Source of the DNA: Candidatus Tectimicrobiota bacterium
Lineage (GTDB): Bacteria; Tectomicrobia; Entotheonellia; Entotheonellales; Entotheonellaceae
Reading direction: 5' to 3'
Assembly (NCBI GenBank): GCA_026005175.1
Contig: BPKO01000001.1
Coordinates: 744,001 to 808,000, forward strand
Length of the DNA stretch: 64,000 nucleotides
In this document: positions 1 to 7,399 of the stretch, piece by piece
How the letters are laid out: every line of letters begins with the position of its first letter
Position numbering within the stretch: position 1 is the stretch's first letter
The notes under the pieces: model-generated
What the model was told of the DNA's origin: nothing
What the model saw: only the letters and a program-made list of their open reading frames with translations
Database searches by the model: none
Program-made: the position numbers and the translations under genes

Positions 1-62
1 ACCGCAAGCTGCGCGCCATGGTGCTGGGGACGGCAATCGTGCGGGAAGAAGTGGTCAGCTGA
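1..62 (+). CDS. C-terminal end of an unidentified protein (partial)
   Basis: The open frame entering from the left edge ends at a TGA at 60-62. Only about twenty residues are visible, ending in REEVVS, which is too little to name a family. A strong hairpin follows at 90-120, which fits the end of a transcription unit. The frame could also be a chance opening, because no start or domain can be seen inside the window. Confidence 0.4.
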   Translation, partial: RKLRAMVLGTAIVREEVVS

Positions 63-89
63 AGCAAGAGACCGCATGGCCAGAAGAGA

Positions 90-120
90 ACGGCTCGCCC
101 CGGCTGCCGGAGCGAGCCGT
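90..120. terminator. Hairpin between convergent genes, probable bidirectional terminator
   Basis: A perfect 9-bp inverted repeat, ACGGCTCGC (90-98) and GCGAGCCGT (112-120), encloses a loop that contains a second CCGG/CCGG repeat. It lies between the end of the plus-strand gene at 62 and the end of the minus-strand glutaredoxin-like gene at 131. On the minus strand the hairpin is followed by a pyrimidine-rich run (TCTCTTCT), but there is no pure T tract, so its strength as an intrinsic terminator is uncertain. Confidence 0.6.
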
Positions 121-130
121 CAAAGCGGGG

Positions 131-364
131 TTACTCTGCCAGCGCCGCGTCGATGGCGGCGGGATTGAAGCCGCTGAGGCGCTTGTCACCAATGACGATC
201 ACCGGCAGCGAGCGCAGCCCCATGCTCATCAGCTCCTGCACCGCTTCGGGATCGCGGGCCACGTTTTTCTCGATGTAAGGCACGCCTTTTTGCGATAGAT
301 ACTCCATCGCTTGGTGGCAAGCCCCTCAACCGATGTTGCTGTATACGATGACCTGCTTTGCCAT
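131..364 (-). CDS. Glutaredoxin-like UxxC selenoprotein (in-frame UGA at 326-328)
   Basis: Reading through one TGA gives a 77-residue thioredoxin-fold protein of glutaredoxin/NrdH size. It starts MAKQVIVYSN, has Sec13-Gly-Ala-Cys16 in place of the usual CxxC, the cis-proline segment SLPV (Pro54) and the glutaredoxin-like GF pair (65-66), and ends at a TAA. The TGA falls exactly on the catalytic first cysteine and a SECIS-like hairpin follows (292-310). GGAGG precedes two adjacent ATGs (367 and 364); 364 has the better spacing. It lies 35 nt downstream of the ArsC-like selenoprotein and probably shares its transcript. The family would act as a cytoplasmic thiol/selenol oxidoreductase; the partner is unknown. 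A standard gene caller would miss it. The alternative, a nonsense mutation, is unlikely because the neighbour has the same architecture. Confidence 0.85.
292..310 (-). promoter_or_regulatory. SECIS-like hairpin of the glutaredoxin-like selenoprotein
   Basis: On the minus strand GCGATGGA and TCTATCGC pair over eight positions (one G-U wobble) around the loop GUA. The loop begins 23 nt after the UGA. Bacterial SECIS elements lie inside the coding region just downstream of UGA, typically 16-37 nt before a small apical loop with a G in its first two positions; both conditions are met. The structure was folded by eye and not scored. Confidence 0.65.
326..328 (-). other. UGA proposed to encode selenocysteine (glutaredoxin-like protein)
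   Basis: This TGA is followed in frame by Gly-Ala-Cys, so it takes the place of the N-terminal nucleophilic Cys of a CxxC motif. Reading continues in frame for 64 further residues with family-like sequence. TGA is used as a normal stop elsewhere in the window (for example dop, pup, pafA), so reassignment of the whole code is excluded. Confidence 0.8.
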
Positions 365-399
365 CATGGCCTCCTTTGCCAGCGTCACGTCGACGGCGC

Positions 400-747
400 T
401 CACCGGAAGACGTCGGCAAACACCTGCTCATTATAGCCAACGAGCAGCGTTTGCCCCACCCGCAGCGTGGGAGCACGCAGGTTGCCCGTGGGCCCAAGCA
501 GGAGCGCCGCCAACGCCTCCTCCGACGGCGGTGCTGCCTTCAAGTCCACGGTGGTGACGTGTTTCCCTTTCATGGCAATGAGCCGCTGTGCCGTACGGGC
601 CAGGGCCAGGGCTTCGGCACGGCCAAGCCGCTTGGCGGCGCTGACCGTTTCCCGCACGGCGATGCCATGCGTCTCCAGAAACTTGGAGACTTTGGCACAC
701 GTGGCTCACCCCTTGCGATGGTAGTACCAGTCGACCTCTGCGGCCAT
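400..747 (-). CDS. ArsC/Spx-family UxxC selenoprotein (in-frame UGA at 706-708)
   Basis: Reading through one TGA gives 115 residues, the normal length of the ArsC/Spx family. The N-terminus has Sec14-Ala-Thr-Cys17 (context YYHRKGU) where family members have a redox cysteine. The C-terminal half has the ArsC-like segment GPTGNLRAPTLRVG near residues 85-98. Translation starts at an ATG preceded by GAAAGGA and ends at 400. The best-known members reduce arsenate or act as thiol-redox regulators; the natural substrate cannot be told from sequence, and selenocysteine versions of this family are known in several bacteria. Without Sec decoding only the last 85 residues would be called, as a falsely truncated protein. 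It is the first gene of a two-gene selenoprotein unit. Confidence 0.88.
663..697 (-). promoter_or_regulatory. SECIS-like hairpin of the ArsC-like selenoprotein
   Basis: On the minus strand a perfect 7-bp stem, GTCTCCA with TGGAGAC, closes the loop AGUUUC (678-683). An outer stem, TGCCA (693-697) with TGGCA (663-667), continues it across a small internal loop. The apical loop begins 22 nt after the UGA and has G in its second position, matching bacterial SECIS rules. This is one of the most regular hairpins seen in the window. Confidence 0.75.
706..708 (-). other. UGA proposed to encode selenocysteine (ArsC-like protein)
   Basis: The TGA is followed in frame by Ala-Thr-Cys, giving UxxC at residues 14-17. 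The upstream part (from ATG 747) and downstream part both look like ArsC/Spx family sequence, so the stop interrupts one continuous domain precisely at the redox residue. Confidence 0.82.
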
Positions 748-797
748 AGCTTTCCTTTCTGCGCGACACGCGGTCCCCTTTGGCCAGCCAGGGAAGG

Positions 798-827
798 AGT
801 CTATCAGACCTCCGGCAGGCAGCGCAA
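798..827 (-). promoter_or_regulatory. Possible promoter of the selenoprotein pair
   Basis: On the minus strand TTGCGC (822-827) and TAGACT (798-803) are separated by 18 nt and lie 51 nt upstream of the ArsC-like start, in the 86-nt gap after the PHP gene. Both boxes match the sigma-70 consensus only partly. The pair could instead be read through from the PHP gene. Confidence 0.35.
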
Positions 828-833
828 CGGGCG

Positions 834-1667
834 TCAGTCGTGCTTGAAACGCAGGTGCTCGCCGTGCACGGGAAAAAAATCCCCGTCGCGTAAAGCCACC
901 ACCAGGTCGTCCAGAGAGCGGATGGGGCCGTCAAAGAGGGTAAGATACGAGTAGAGGCGAGACATCTGGTGCGCGTCGCTGCCGCCCAGACCGCGCAGGC
1001 CGTGTTTGCGGGCGTACTCGATGGCCATCAGGTTCTGGTCGGCCGGCGTCTTGCCGTTGAGGATCTCGAGCGTCACCAGCTCTGAAGCCAGCTCGTCGGC
1101 GGGCAGCTCGCGCAGCAGACTCGTTTCGCGAAACGGGTGTGCCGGCACCGCCACCCCGGCGTCGAGGGTCTTCACCAGCTCGAAAAACTCGGGCCCGGTG
1201 GGCTTCACCGTAAGCTGGGGGCGGTCAAGTTCATAAGTGTAAATGATTTCCGGGTGTGACCCGTAGTAGAGGACGTGGCCGTGCTCGGTGCTCACCTCGG
1301 CGCCGGCAAGAAACCGCAGCGTCTCTCCCTGGTTGAGGCGCTTGAGCGCCGCCGGATCGTAAATGTAGTCGTGGTCGGTAATGACGATAACCAGGGGTAC
1401 GCAGAAGTGTTCGTAGCAAAAATACCCCTTTTTGTAGAGGGCCTGCGTCCAGGAAAGGATGCGTTCGGGCTCGATGAGGCCGTCGGAGCGCGGCGTGTGG
1501 CTGTGCATTTCCACCGCCGTGACCGGCCGGGACTTGAGCAACTGGAGGAGGTACGCCGGGGGGCTGAGCTCGCGGCGCTGTTTTTTGCTAAACGTGCGCG
1601 GGTCGTACCAGCCCGCCTCGACGAGTTCGTCTAAGTACCGTTCTCTGACCGCAGCAAAGCTCGCTTG
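834..1667 (-). CDS. PHP-domain phosphoesterase
   Basis: The 277-residue protein carries the metal-binding signatures of the PHP superfamily: HSHTPRSDG (His56, His58), an internal ITDHDY, GAEVST, AHPF and a C-terminal GGSDAH. Such proteins use two or three metal ions to hydrolyse phosphoesters; the substrate of this subgroup is not known. The ATG at 1667 is preferred over a GTG at 1709 because a purine-rich GGATGGGA precedes it and the extra residues look like upstream noise. The exonuclease gene starts divergently 147 nt away. It could act in nucleotide or sugar-phosphate turnover, but no neighbour fixes the role. Confidence 0.8.
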   Translation of the reverse strand, partial: QASFAAVRERYLDELVEAGWYDPRTFSKKQRRELSPPAYLLQLLKSRPVTAVEMHSHTPRSDGLIEPERILSWTQALYKKGYFCYEHFCVPLVIVITDHDYIYDPAALKRLNQGETLRFLAGAEVSTEHGHVLYYGSHPEIIYTYELDRPQLTVKPTGPEFFELVKTLDAGVAVPAHPFRETSLLRELPADELASELVTLEILNGKTPADQNLMAIEYARKHGLRGLGGSDAHQMSRLYSYLTLFDGPIRSLDDLVVALRDGDFFPVHGEHLRFKHD

Positions 1668-1814
1668 CATCCGTGTCCCATCCTCTACGCGCGCCCCAGT
1701 GCGCCGCACCGGGCTGGTCGTCTGCTCACGCGTGCGCTAAGATTGTACCATGCCTTGCGTGGGACGCGTCACGGAGAGAAGCCATCACGACGGGCACCGG
1801 CAAAGGAGCGGCGC

Positions 1815-2363
1815 ATGGGGCAACTCGTCTTCGTTGATCTTGAGACCACCGGCCTCGACGTCGAGCGGCACGGCATCATTGAAATCGCCTGCATCTTCGA
1901 GACCGACGGCCAGCGAGACCCCGAGGATTTCGTCTCGCTGGTCAACCCGGGCACGGTAGAGTTCTCCTCCGAGGCCGCTGCCATCCACGGGATCTCTCCT
2001 GCTGCCATTGCCGCCGCTCCCCCGCTCGAAGAAGTGCTGCGGCGCTTTGACCGGCGCTGCGCCGACGGCGCCGTGCTGAGCGGCTGGAACACCAAAGTGG
2101 ACGAAGCCTTCCTTTACCGCGCCTACCGGCGCTGTGGCCTCCCCTGGCGCTTTGACTATCACGTGTTTGACGTGTGGAGCCTTTACAAGCACCTTCAGCT
2201 TCGCGGCAAGCTTCCTGCCGACCTGCACATCGGCCTCAGCACTATTGCCAAGTACTTCAACATCGTGCGTGATGGCGAAAGCGCCCATCGGGCCCGCACC
2301 GACGTGGAATGGACCTGGCGCCTCTACCGCCTGGCCCTAGAAGCGGATCGCTGCCACACCTGA
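1815..2363 (+). CDS. DnaQ-like 3'-5' exonuclease (DEDDh family)
   Basis: The 182-residue protein is a single RNase T/DnaQ domain with all five DEDDh residues visible: Asp8 and Glu10 in VDLETTG, Asp96 in GWNTKVDEAF, His158 and Asp163 in AHRARTD. It would remove nucleotides from 3' ends of DNA or RNA, either as a proofreading-type subunit or a free exonuclease. It is free-standing, without a helicase or GIY-YIG extension, and is not next to dnaE (about 17.5 kb away). AGGAG sits at good distance before ATG 1815. Its stop is one base from the end of the convergent M20 peptidase gene. Confidence 0.85.
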   Translation: MGQLVFVDLETTGLDVERHGIIEIACIFETDGQRDPEDFVSLVNPGTVEFSSEAAAIHGISPAAIAAAPPLEEVLRRFDRRCADGAVLSGWNTKVDEAFLYRAYRRCGLPWRFDYHVFDVWSLYKHLQLRGKLPADLHIGLSTIAKYFNIVRDGESAHRARTDVEWTWRLYRLALEADRCHT

Positions 2364-2364
2364 G

Positions 2365-3609
2365 CTACCCCACCAGCGTCAGCGCCACTTGCACCAGGAC
2401 TTGCGTTGCCTTGATCAGGTCATCGATGACGATGTACTCGTCAGGGGCGTGTGCCACGCCGGTGGTGCCCGGACCATACGTGAGCGCCGGAATGCCCAGG
2501 CCGCGAATGAGGTAGTGGGTGTCGTTGAAGCCAGGAGAAATGGCAATGGCCGGCTGGCGCCCGTAGATCTGGGCGTGGCAGGCCGCCACCGTCTGCGCGA
2601 GCAAGTTGTCGGTGGCAATAGAAGCCGCCTCGATGCCCAGGTGCTGCCGCAGCTCCACCTGCAGCTGCGGGTCCTCGCGGCGCAGCTGCTCCACCACGGC
2701 GCAGATCTCCTCAAACGCCTCCCGGGTGGTCTCTTCCGGAATGAGGCGGCGGTCGAGCATCATCGTACACTCGTCGGGCACCACGTTGGTCTTCACGCCG
2801 CCGCGTACCACGCTGCCAATGCACAGGGTGGGGTGGCGCTCTTCCTCGCTCATCACCGGGGCAGCGGTGCGCTTGCCTTCCAGCTCGCGCTCGAGCGTCT
2901 CGAGTTGCTGCGCCACGCGCACCAGCTTCTTAAAGGCGTTGATGCCGCGGTGGGGCATGCTGGCGTGGGCCGTCTTGCCGCGGGTGATCACCTCCACCCA
3001 CAGCACGCCGCGGTGGCCGATGCGCACGAAGTGCGGCTGCGAGGGCTCGGTGATGATGGCGTAGTCGGCCTGCACCAGCCCTTGCTGCACCAGGTACCCC
3101 ATGCCCGCCAGCCCTCCGGTTTCTTCATCCGGCGTAAACGAGAACGTCAAGCCGTGGCGCAGCGTGGTGTTGGTCTCGTGCAGGGCCTGGATGACGCCGA
3201 GGATGCTCGCCAGCCCCCCCTTCATGTCCGAAGTGCCCAGGCCGTAGAGGCGGCCATCTTCTTCTTCGGGGCGAAACGGGTCGCGCCGCCAGCTCGTCCC
3301 CGCCGGCACCACATCGTAATGGCCGCTTAAGTGAAGTCCGGGGCGTTCCTGCCGGCTCTTGCGGTAGCGGCCCACCAGGCTCAGCCGCGGGTGCCCCTTG
3401 CCAAAGGGGTAGAGCTCGTCTTCGCGCTGTTCGGGCACCCATACCAGGTCGACGTCACAGTCCAGCCGGCGTAAGCGCTCTTGGGCGTACTCGCAGAGCT
3501 CCTGGTAGTGCGCGCCCGGCGGGTTGACGGTGGGAATGCGCACCAGGTCTTTGAGGTACGCCACCAGCTGGTCCCCAATCGCCGCCACGTGTTGCACCGC
3601 GCTGTGCAT
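2365..3609 (-). CDS. M20-family metallopeptidase / ArgE-DapE-like deacylase
   Basis: The 414-residue protein has the complete M20 set: metal ligands His97 (SGHYD), Asp128 (GTSDMKGG), Glu163 with catalytic Glu162 (PDEETGG), Glu188 (ITEPS) and a C-terminal His in FNDTHY. The central insertion beginning HRGVLWVEV is the dimerisation lid typical of ArgE/DapE/CPG2 proteins. It would hydrolyse an N-acyl or peptide bond in the cytoplasm using two zinc ions; the substrate cannot be assigned because no arginine or lysine synthesis genes are nearby. ATG 3609 is chosen because GGAGG stands 7 nt ahead; the frame is open further upstream to 3675 without better support. Confidence 0.82.
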   Translation of the reverse strand: MHSAVQHVAAIGDQLVAYLKDLVRIPTVNPPGAHYQELCEYAQERLRRLDCDVDLVWVPEQREDELYPFGKGHPRLSLVGRYRKSRQERPGLHLSGHYDVVPAGTSWRRDPFRPEEEDGRLYGLGTSDMKGGLASILGVIQALHETNTTLRHGLTFSFTPDEETGGLAGMGYLVQQGLVQADYAIITEPSQPHFVRIGHRGVLWVEVITRGKTAHASMPHRGINAFKKLVRVAQQLETLERELEGKRTAAPVMSEEERHPTLCIGSVVRGGVKTNVVPDECTMMLDRRLIPEETTREAFEEICAVVEQLRREDPQLQVELRQHLGIEAASIATDNLLAQTVAACHAQIYGRQPAIAISPGFNDTHYLIRGLGIPALTYGPGTTGVAHAPDEYIVIDDLIKATQVLVQVALTLVG

Positions 3610-3731
3610 GCCTGCGCCTCCGTCAAAGGGTCGTGCAATTTCCGCCTCGACACCGTACACTTTTCCCGCAGCCACGTCAACCCGACACGCCGTAACGCGG
3701 CGCCGGGCGCCCTTCAGGGAGAGGGTCTTTG

Positions 3732-6308
3732 ATGCAGACGCGACGGCTGGTTCTCCTGTTGCTCTTCGTCCTGGCCAGCGCCGTGCAGGCCAAAGTGGTG
3801 CACACCACCCTGGACAATGGCCTCACCGTGCTCATTGAGGAAAACCACACCCATCCGGTCGTCTCGGTGCAGGTGTTCGTGCGCACCGGCAGCATTTACG
3901 AGCAAGAGTACCTCGGCAGTGGCATTTCCCACTTCTTTGAGCACGTCATCCACGGGGGCACCACCACCACGCGCAGCGAAGCCGAAAGCCGCGAGCTTCT
4001 CGAAGCCATCGGCAACCACTCCAACGCCTATACCACCACCGACCACACCGCTTACTACATTACCACCACCACCGAGCACTGGCCGACTGCCCTGGAGCTG
4101 CTGGCCGACTGGATGCTGCACAGCACGATTGAGGAAGCGGAGTTTGAGCGCGAAAAGGGGGTGGTGCAGCGCGAGATCGAGCAGGGGCTCGACAACCCCC
4201 TGCGCGTGCTGTTCCAGGCCGCCCAGGAGGAGCGCTACAAAGTCCACCCCGCCCGCTATCCGGTGATCGGCTACAAGGAGCTGGTGCAGCAAATCACCCG
4301 CGACGACTTGCTCACGTATTACCGGCGCATGTACGCGCCCAACAACATGATCCTCGTGGTGGTGGGCGACGTGCAGGTGGCCGACGCCCTGGCCCGCATT
4401 CGCCAGGCGTTTGGCGGCAGCCCGCGGCGCCGCCTGCCGGTGATCAGCCTGCCCGAGGAACCGCCGCAGCTCAGCCCGCGCCGCGTGGTCAAGGAGATGG
4501 ACGTGGCGCAGGCGTATCTCAGCCTGTCGTTCCGCACTGTCCCCCTCACCCACCCCGATCTTTACCCCCTGGACGTGCTGGCTTTTATTCTTGCCGAAGG
4601 CGACAGCGCCCGCCTGGTCAGGCGCTTGCGCGACGAGCGGCAGCTCGTCTATCGCATCGAGGCGGCCTCTTTCACCCCGGCTTATGCCCCTGGCAGCCTG
4701 GTGGTGTGGGCCACCCTGGCGCCCGAGCAGCTCGAGGCCGCGGAGCAGGCAATTTTGCAAGAGCTCTACCGGTTGCGCGAGGAGCCCGTGACGCCGCAGG
4801 AACTGGCGCGGGCCAAGCGGCAGAAAGTGGCCGACCACCTCTTTGCGCAGCAAACGGTGCAGGGGCGCGCCCGCACCCTGGGACTGGACATGCTGAGCAC
4901 CTTTGATCCCACCTTCAGCGACACTTACGTGCAGCGCATCCAGGAAGTTACCGCTGCCGACATCCGCCGCGTGGCCCAGCAGTATTTCCGCGAAGAGACC
5001 CTGGTCACAGCGGTGGTGCGCCCGCCGCGCGCAGCGGCTTCCGCGGTCCCGGCAGCGGCAGCGACTTCCCCCACGGTGATGCAAAAACGGGTTCTCCCCA
5101 ACGGCCTGACGCTCCTTGTGCAGCGCAACCCGGCCTTGCCCATCGTGGCCATGCAGGCTTACTTCAAAGGCGGGGTGCGGGTAGAGACGCCGGAAACCAA
5201 CGGCCTGTCGCGCCTCATGGCGCGGCTGCTGCCCAAAGGGACGACGTCGCGCCGCGCCGAGGAGATTGCCGCGTTCTTTGATGGCATCGGCGGCAGCCTC
5301 ACCGCCGACTCGGGAAACAACAGCTTTTACGTGCACGCCACCTGCTTGCGAGAGGACTTTGCGGCGGCGCTTGAGGTCTTTGCCGACGTCATCACCCACC
5401 CGACATTTCCCTCCGAGGAGCTGGCCAAGATGCGGCGGCTCATGCTGGCCGAGGTGCGGCAGCTGCGCGACACCTGGCAGTCGGAGATCCGGACCCTCTT
5501 TCGCCAGACCTTTTTCACCGTGAGCCCCTACCGCCTGCTGCCCGAAGGCAGCGAGGCGTCGCTGGCGCGCTTGCAGCGCCAGGACGTGCAGGCGTTTTAT
5601 GCCCGTTACGTGGCGCCGAGCAACCTGGTGCTGGCCATTGTCGGCGACGTCGACGTCGAGGAGACCACCGCCCTGGTGGCCAAGTTCTTTGCGGACTTGC
5701 CGCCGCGCCCGGTGACGTTTCCGCCGGTGCCGGCCGAACCCTTCCCCCAGGAGACTCGCCGGCGCTTCGTGCCCACCCAGAAGCAAGTGGCCGCCATCGC
5801 CATTGGCTATCCCGGCACCACGCTCACCAACCTGAAGGACCGCTACCCCCTACACCTTCTTGACGCCATCCTCTCGGGCATCCAGTTTCCGGGGGGCTGG
5901 CTGCACACGCAGCTGCGCGGCCAGCAGCTGGTCTACGTGGTGCACGCCTTCAACTGGCTGGGGCTTGACGCCGGCTACTTCGGCATCATAGCAGCCACCC
6001 AGCCTGAGAAAGCCGAGCGCGTCGTCGAGCTCATTCTGCGCAACGTCGAGGAGGCCAAAGCCGGGCGCTTCAGCGAGGCCGAACTCGCGCGGGCCAAGCA
6101 ACTGGCCGTGATCGCCGCGCAGCTGGACCGCCAGACCAACGCGGAGCTGGCCAGCGATGCGGCCCTCAACGAGCTCTACGGCCTGGGATACGACTTCAGC
6201 GCCGGTGAGGCGGCCCGCATCCGTAGCGTCAGCAGGGAAGACGTGCTGCGCGTGGCACGCACTTACCTGCAGCATCCCACCATCGTCATTGCCTCTCCCG
6301 AACCCTAA
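3732..6308 (+). CDS. Exported M16-family zinc peptidase, two-domain (pitrilysin-like)
   Basis: The 858-residue precursor begins with a signal peptide (about residues 1-20, LVLLLLFVLASAVQA). The first M16 domain has the inverted zinc motif HFFEH (67-71) and a third ligand near Glu148. The second M16 half begins near residue 450 (LPNGLTLLVQRN) and lacks HxxEH, as is usual for the non-catalytic half. These enzymes form a clam-shell and degrade peptides, here in the periplasm. A TTG lies immediately before ATG 3732; the ATG is preferred, preceded by GGGAGAGGG. It is transcribed away from the M20 peptidase gene and converges on the gene ending at 6321. Confidence 0.88.
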   Translation: MQTRRLVLLLLFVLASAVQAKVVHTTLDNGLTVLIEENHTHPVVSVQVFVRTGSIYEQEYLGSGISHFFEHVIHGGTTTTRSEAESRELLEAIGNHSNAYTTTDHTAYYITTTTEHWPTALELLADWMLHSTIEEAEFEREKGVVQREIEQGLDNPLRVLFQAAQEERYKVHPARYPVIGYKELVQQITRDDLLTYYRRMYAPNNMILVVVGDVQVADALARIRQAFGGSPRRRLPVISLPEEPPQLSPRRVVKEMDVAQAYLSLSFRTVPLTHPDLYPLDVLAFILAEGDSARLVRRLRDERQLVYRIEAASFTPAYAPGSLVVWATLAPEQLEAAEQAILQELYRLREEPVTPQELARAKRQKVADHLFAQQTVQGRARTLGLDMLSTFDPTFSDTYVQRIQEVTAADIRRVAQQYFREETLVTAVVRPPRAAASAVPAAAATSPTVMQKRVLPNGLTLLVQRNPALPIVAMQAYFKGGVRVETPETNGLSRLMARLLPKGTTSRRAEEIAAFFDGIGGSLTADSGNNSFYVHATCLREDFAAALEVFADVITHPTFPSEELAKMRRLMLAEVRQLRDTWQSEIRTLFRQTFFTVSPYRLLPEGSEASLARLQRQDVQAFYARYVAPSNLVLAIVGDVDVEETTALVAKFFADLPPRPVTFPPVPAEPFPQETRRRFVPTQKQVAAIAIGYPGTTLTNLKDRYPLHLLDAILSGIQFPGGWLHTQLRGQQLVYVVHAFNWLGLDAGYFGIIAATQPEKAERVVELILRNVEEAKAGRFSEAELARAKQLAVIAAQLDRQTNAELASDAALNELYGLGYDFSAGEAARIRSVSREDVLRVARTYLQHPTIVIASPEP

Positions 6309-6320
6309 GTCCTGAGGGGC

Positions 6321-6905
6321 TCACGGCGAAGCCGTTTCGTCGGGGCGGTGCGGCGGCACCAGGCGGCGCTGCAGGGAGAGCAGGAACCCCACCCAGGTCA
6401 GGGTCAAGGCCGCCAGCACCGTGGCGTTGCCCAGCAGGGTGGCCCAGTCGCCCAGAAGCGCCGTAGGGCGCACCGTCTTGCGGAAGGTGCCGCGAAAGGG
6501 ACCGGTCGTGCCGGTGGCCTGAAACGTCAGCTCATACTCGCCGGCCTGCGCGAAGACGAAGGCGGTTTCGTAATAGGCCAGCACGCCCTGGGTTTCAGGC
6601 AAGGGCAGGGTGATCTGGCGGCCGTCGGGCGCCCGCAGGGCGAGCGTGGCGGCCAATCCCCCTACGTACTGGCCGCTAGCCACCTCCTGCACTTCGAACA
6701 CCAGGCGCGTGCGCTCTCCCCGCAGGGGCTGGCGGGGATAAGAGAGGAACTTGATGCGGTAGCCCTGGTCCAGCTGCTCTTCTTGCCACTGGTCAACCCG
6801 CAAGGCCCACTCGACGAGGTCGCCTTCGATGCCCAGGCCGCCGTGGTGGGCCAGGGCCGGCGCCGCCACCAGCACGCTGAGCAGCCACACCCGCCATACG
6901 CCCAT
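6321..6905 (-). CDS. Exported membrane-anchored protein with mature N-terminal HHG, copper-cluster neighbour
   Basis: The 194-residue protein has a signal peptide ending in ALA followed directly by His-His-Gly, an immunoglobulin-like beta-rich middle (about residues 50-150) and one membrane helix near the C-terminus (about 160-180). The family is not recognised with confidence; the fold and context resemble YtkA-like or other small periplasmic proteins found with copper genes. It is the last gene of a three-gene set with a CopD-like membrane protein and a YcnI-like protein. ATG 6905 follows GAGG; an alternative GTG at 6917 would overlap the preceding gene. A role in copper binding or delivery is inference from context and the N-terminal histidines. 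Confidence 0.6.
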   Translation of the reverse strand: MGVWRVWLLSVLVAAPALAHHGGLGIEGDLVEWALRVDQWQEEQLDQGYRIKFLSYPRQPLRGERTRLVFEVQEVASGQYVGGLAATLALRAPDGRQITLPLPETQGVLAYYETAFVFAQAGEYELTFQATGTTGPFRGTFRKTVRPTALLGDWATLLGNATVLAALTLTWVGFLLSLQRRLVPPHRPDETASP

Positions 6906-6913
6906 GGCTGGCC

Positions 6914-7399
6914 TCACAGCTTGGAAAAGCGCAGCGTCTCGCCCAGGGCCACCACCACCAGGACCAGCACCAGGTTGAGGCGGGCGTGGCGCTTCAGGCG
7001 CTGCCAGCGGGAGGAAGTGGCCAAGGGCTCTGCCTGGCGGGCGGCCTGCAACACCGCAGGCAAGCAGCGGCGCTCGATATACACGCCGTTGGCGACGATG
7101 AGCATGTACAGCACGAGCTTACCAAACAAAACCCAGCCGTAGACGTCGGGCAGAAAGATCAGTCCGGGCTCTCTCCACAGCAGGAGCTTGAGCAGGCCGC
7201 TGCTAAAGAGCAGCAGGATGCCGGCGCCAAAGCCGTTGGCAAACACCGGCACTGCCGTGGCCAGAAAGCGCTCGCCCCGCTCGTCGCCGTGGCGCTCGGC
7301 CACCGCGGTGAGCAGGGCAAACCAGAAGTGGCCGCCGGCCAACAGCAGCAAGCCCAGCAGGTGCAGCAAAGTGGCCAGATACTCGAGGGCGTGCGTCAT
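6914..7399 (-). CDS. CopD-like integral membrane protein
   Basis: The 161-residue protein has four predicted membrane helices (about residues 5-30, 50-70, 85-105 and 140-158) with a short acidic-basic loop after the first (ERHGDERGER). Size and hydrophobic pattern match the CopD domain / DUF2269-type proteins. CopD is associated with copper movement across the inner membrane. It overlaps the end of the YcnI-like gene by four bases (7396-7399), showing translational coupling, and is followed at once by the HHG protein. The assignment rests on topology and neighbours, so a non-copper function remains possible. Confidence 0.6.
   Translation of the reverse strand: MTHALEYLATLLHLLGLLLLAGGHFWFALLTAVAERHGDERGERFLATAVPVFANGFGAGILLLFSSGLLKLLLWREPGLIFLPDVYGWVLFGKLVLYMLIVANGVYIERRCLPAVLQAARQAEPLATSSRWQRLKRHARLNLVLVLVVVALGETLRFSKL

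Noticed and set aside
400-657. An 85-residue free-standing protein beginning after the UGA of the ArsC-like gene
   Set aside because: It lacks the first third of the fold and its redox site; the ATG-to-UGA part upstream completes the family exactly, so it is a fragment produced by treating UGA as stop.
131-747. Genome-wide reassignment of UGA as a sense codon
   Set aside because: Many intact genes here end in TGA (exonuclease, dop, pup, pafA, mnmA, sucD among others) without downstream homology, so UGA is a normal stop outside the two UxxC genes.
1738-1743. TAAGAT as -10 box for the DEDDh exonuclease
   Set aside because: No acceptable -35 sequence is found at 16-18 nt, and such hexamers are expected by chance; not enough to call a promoter.
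3714-5786. Long minus-strand open frame opposite the M16 peptidase (690 residues)
   Set aside because: Its His/Gly/Val-rich composition is the mirror of a high-GC coding strand and no family motif is visible; the plus-strand peptidase explains the region.
6324-6336. ACGGC/GCCGT hairpin at the end of the M16 gene as terminator
   Set aside because: The stem is only five pairs, no T run follows on either strand, and it lies inside the coding end of the opposing gene.
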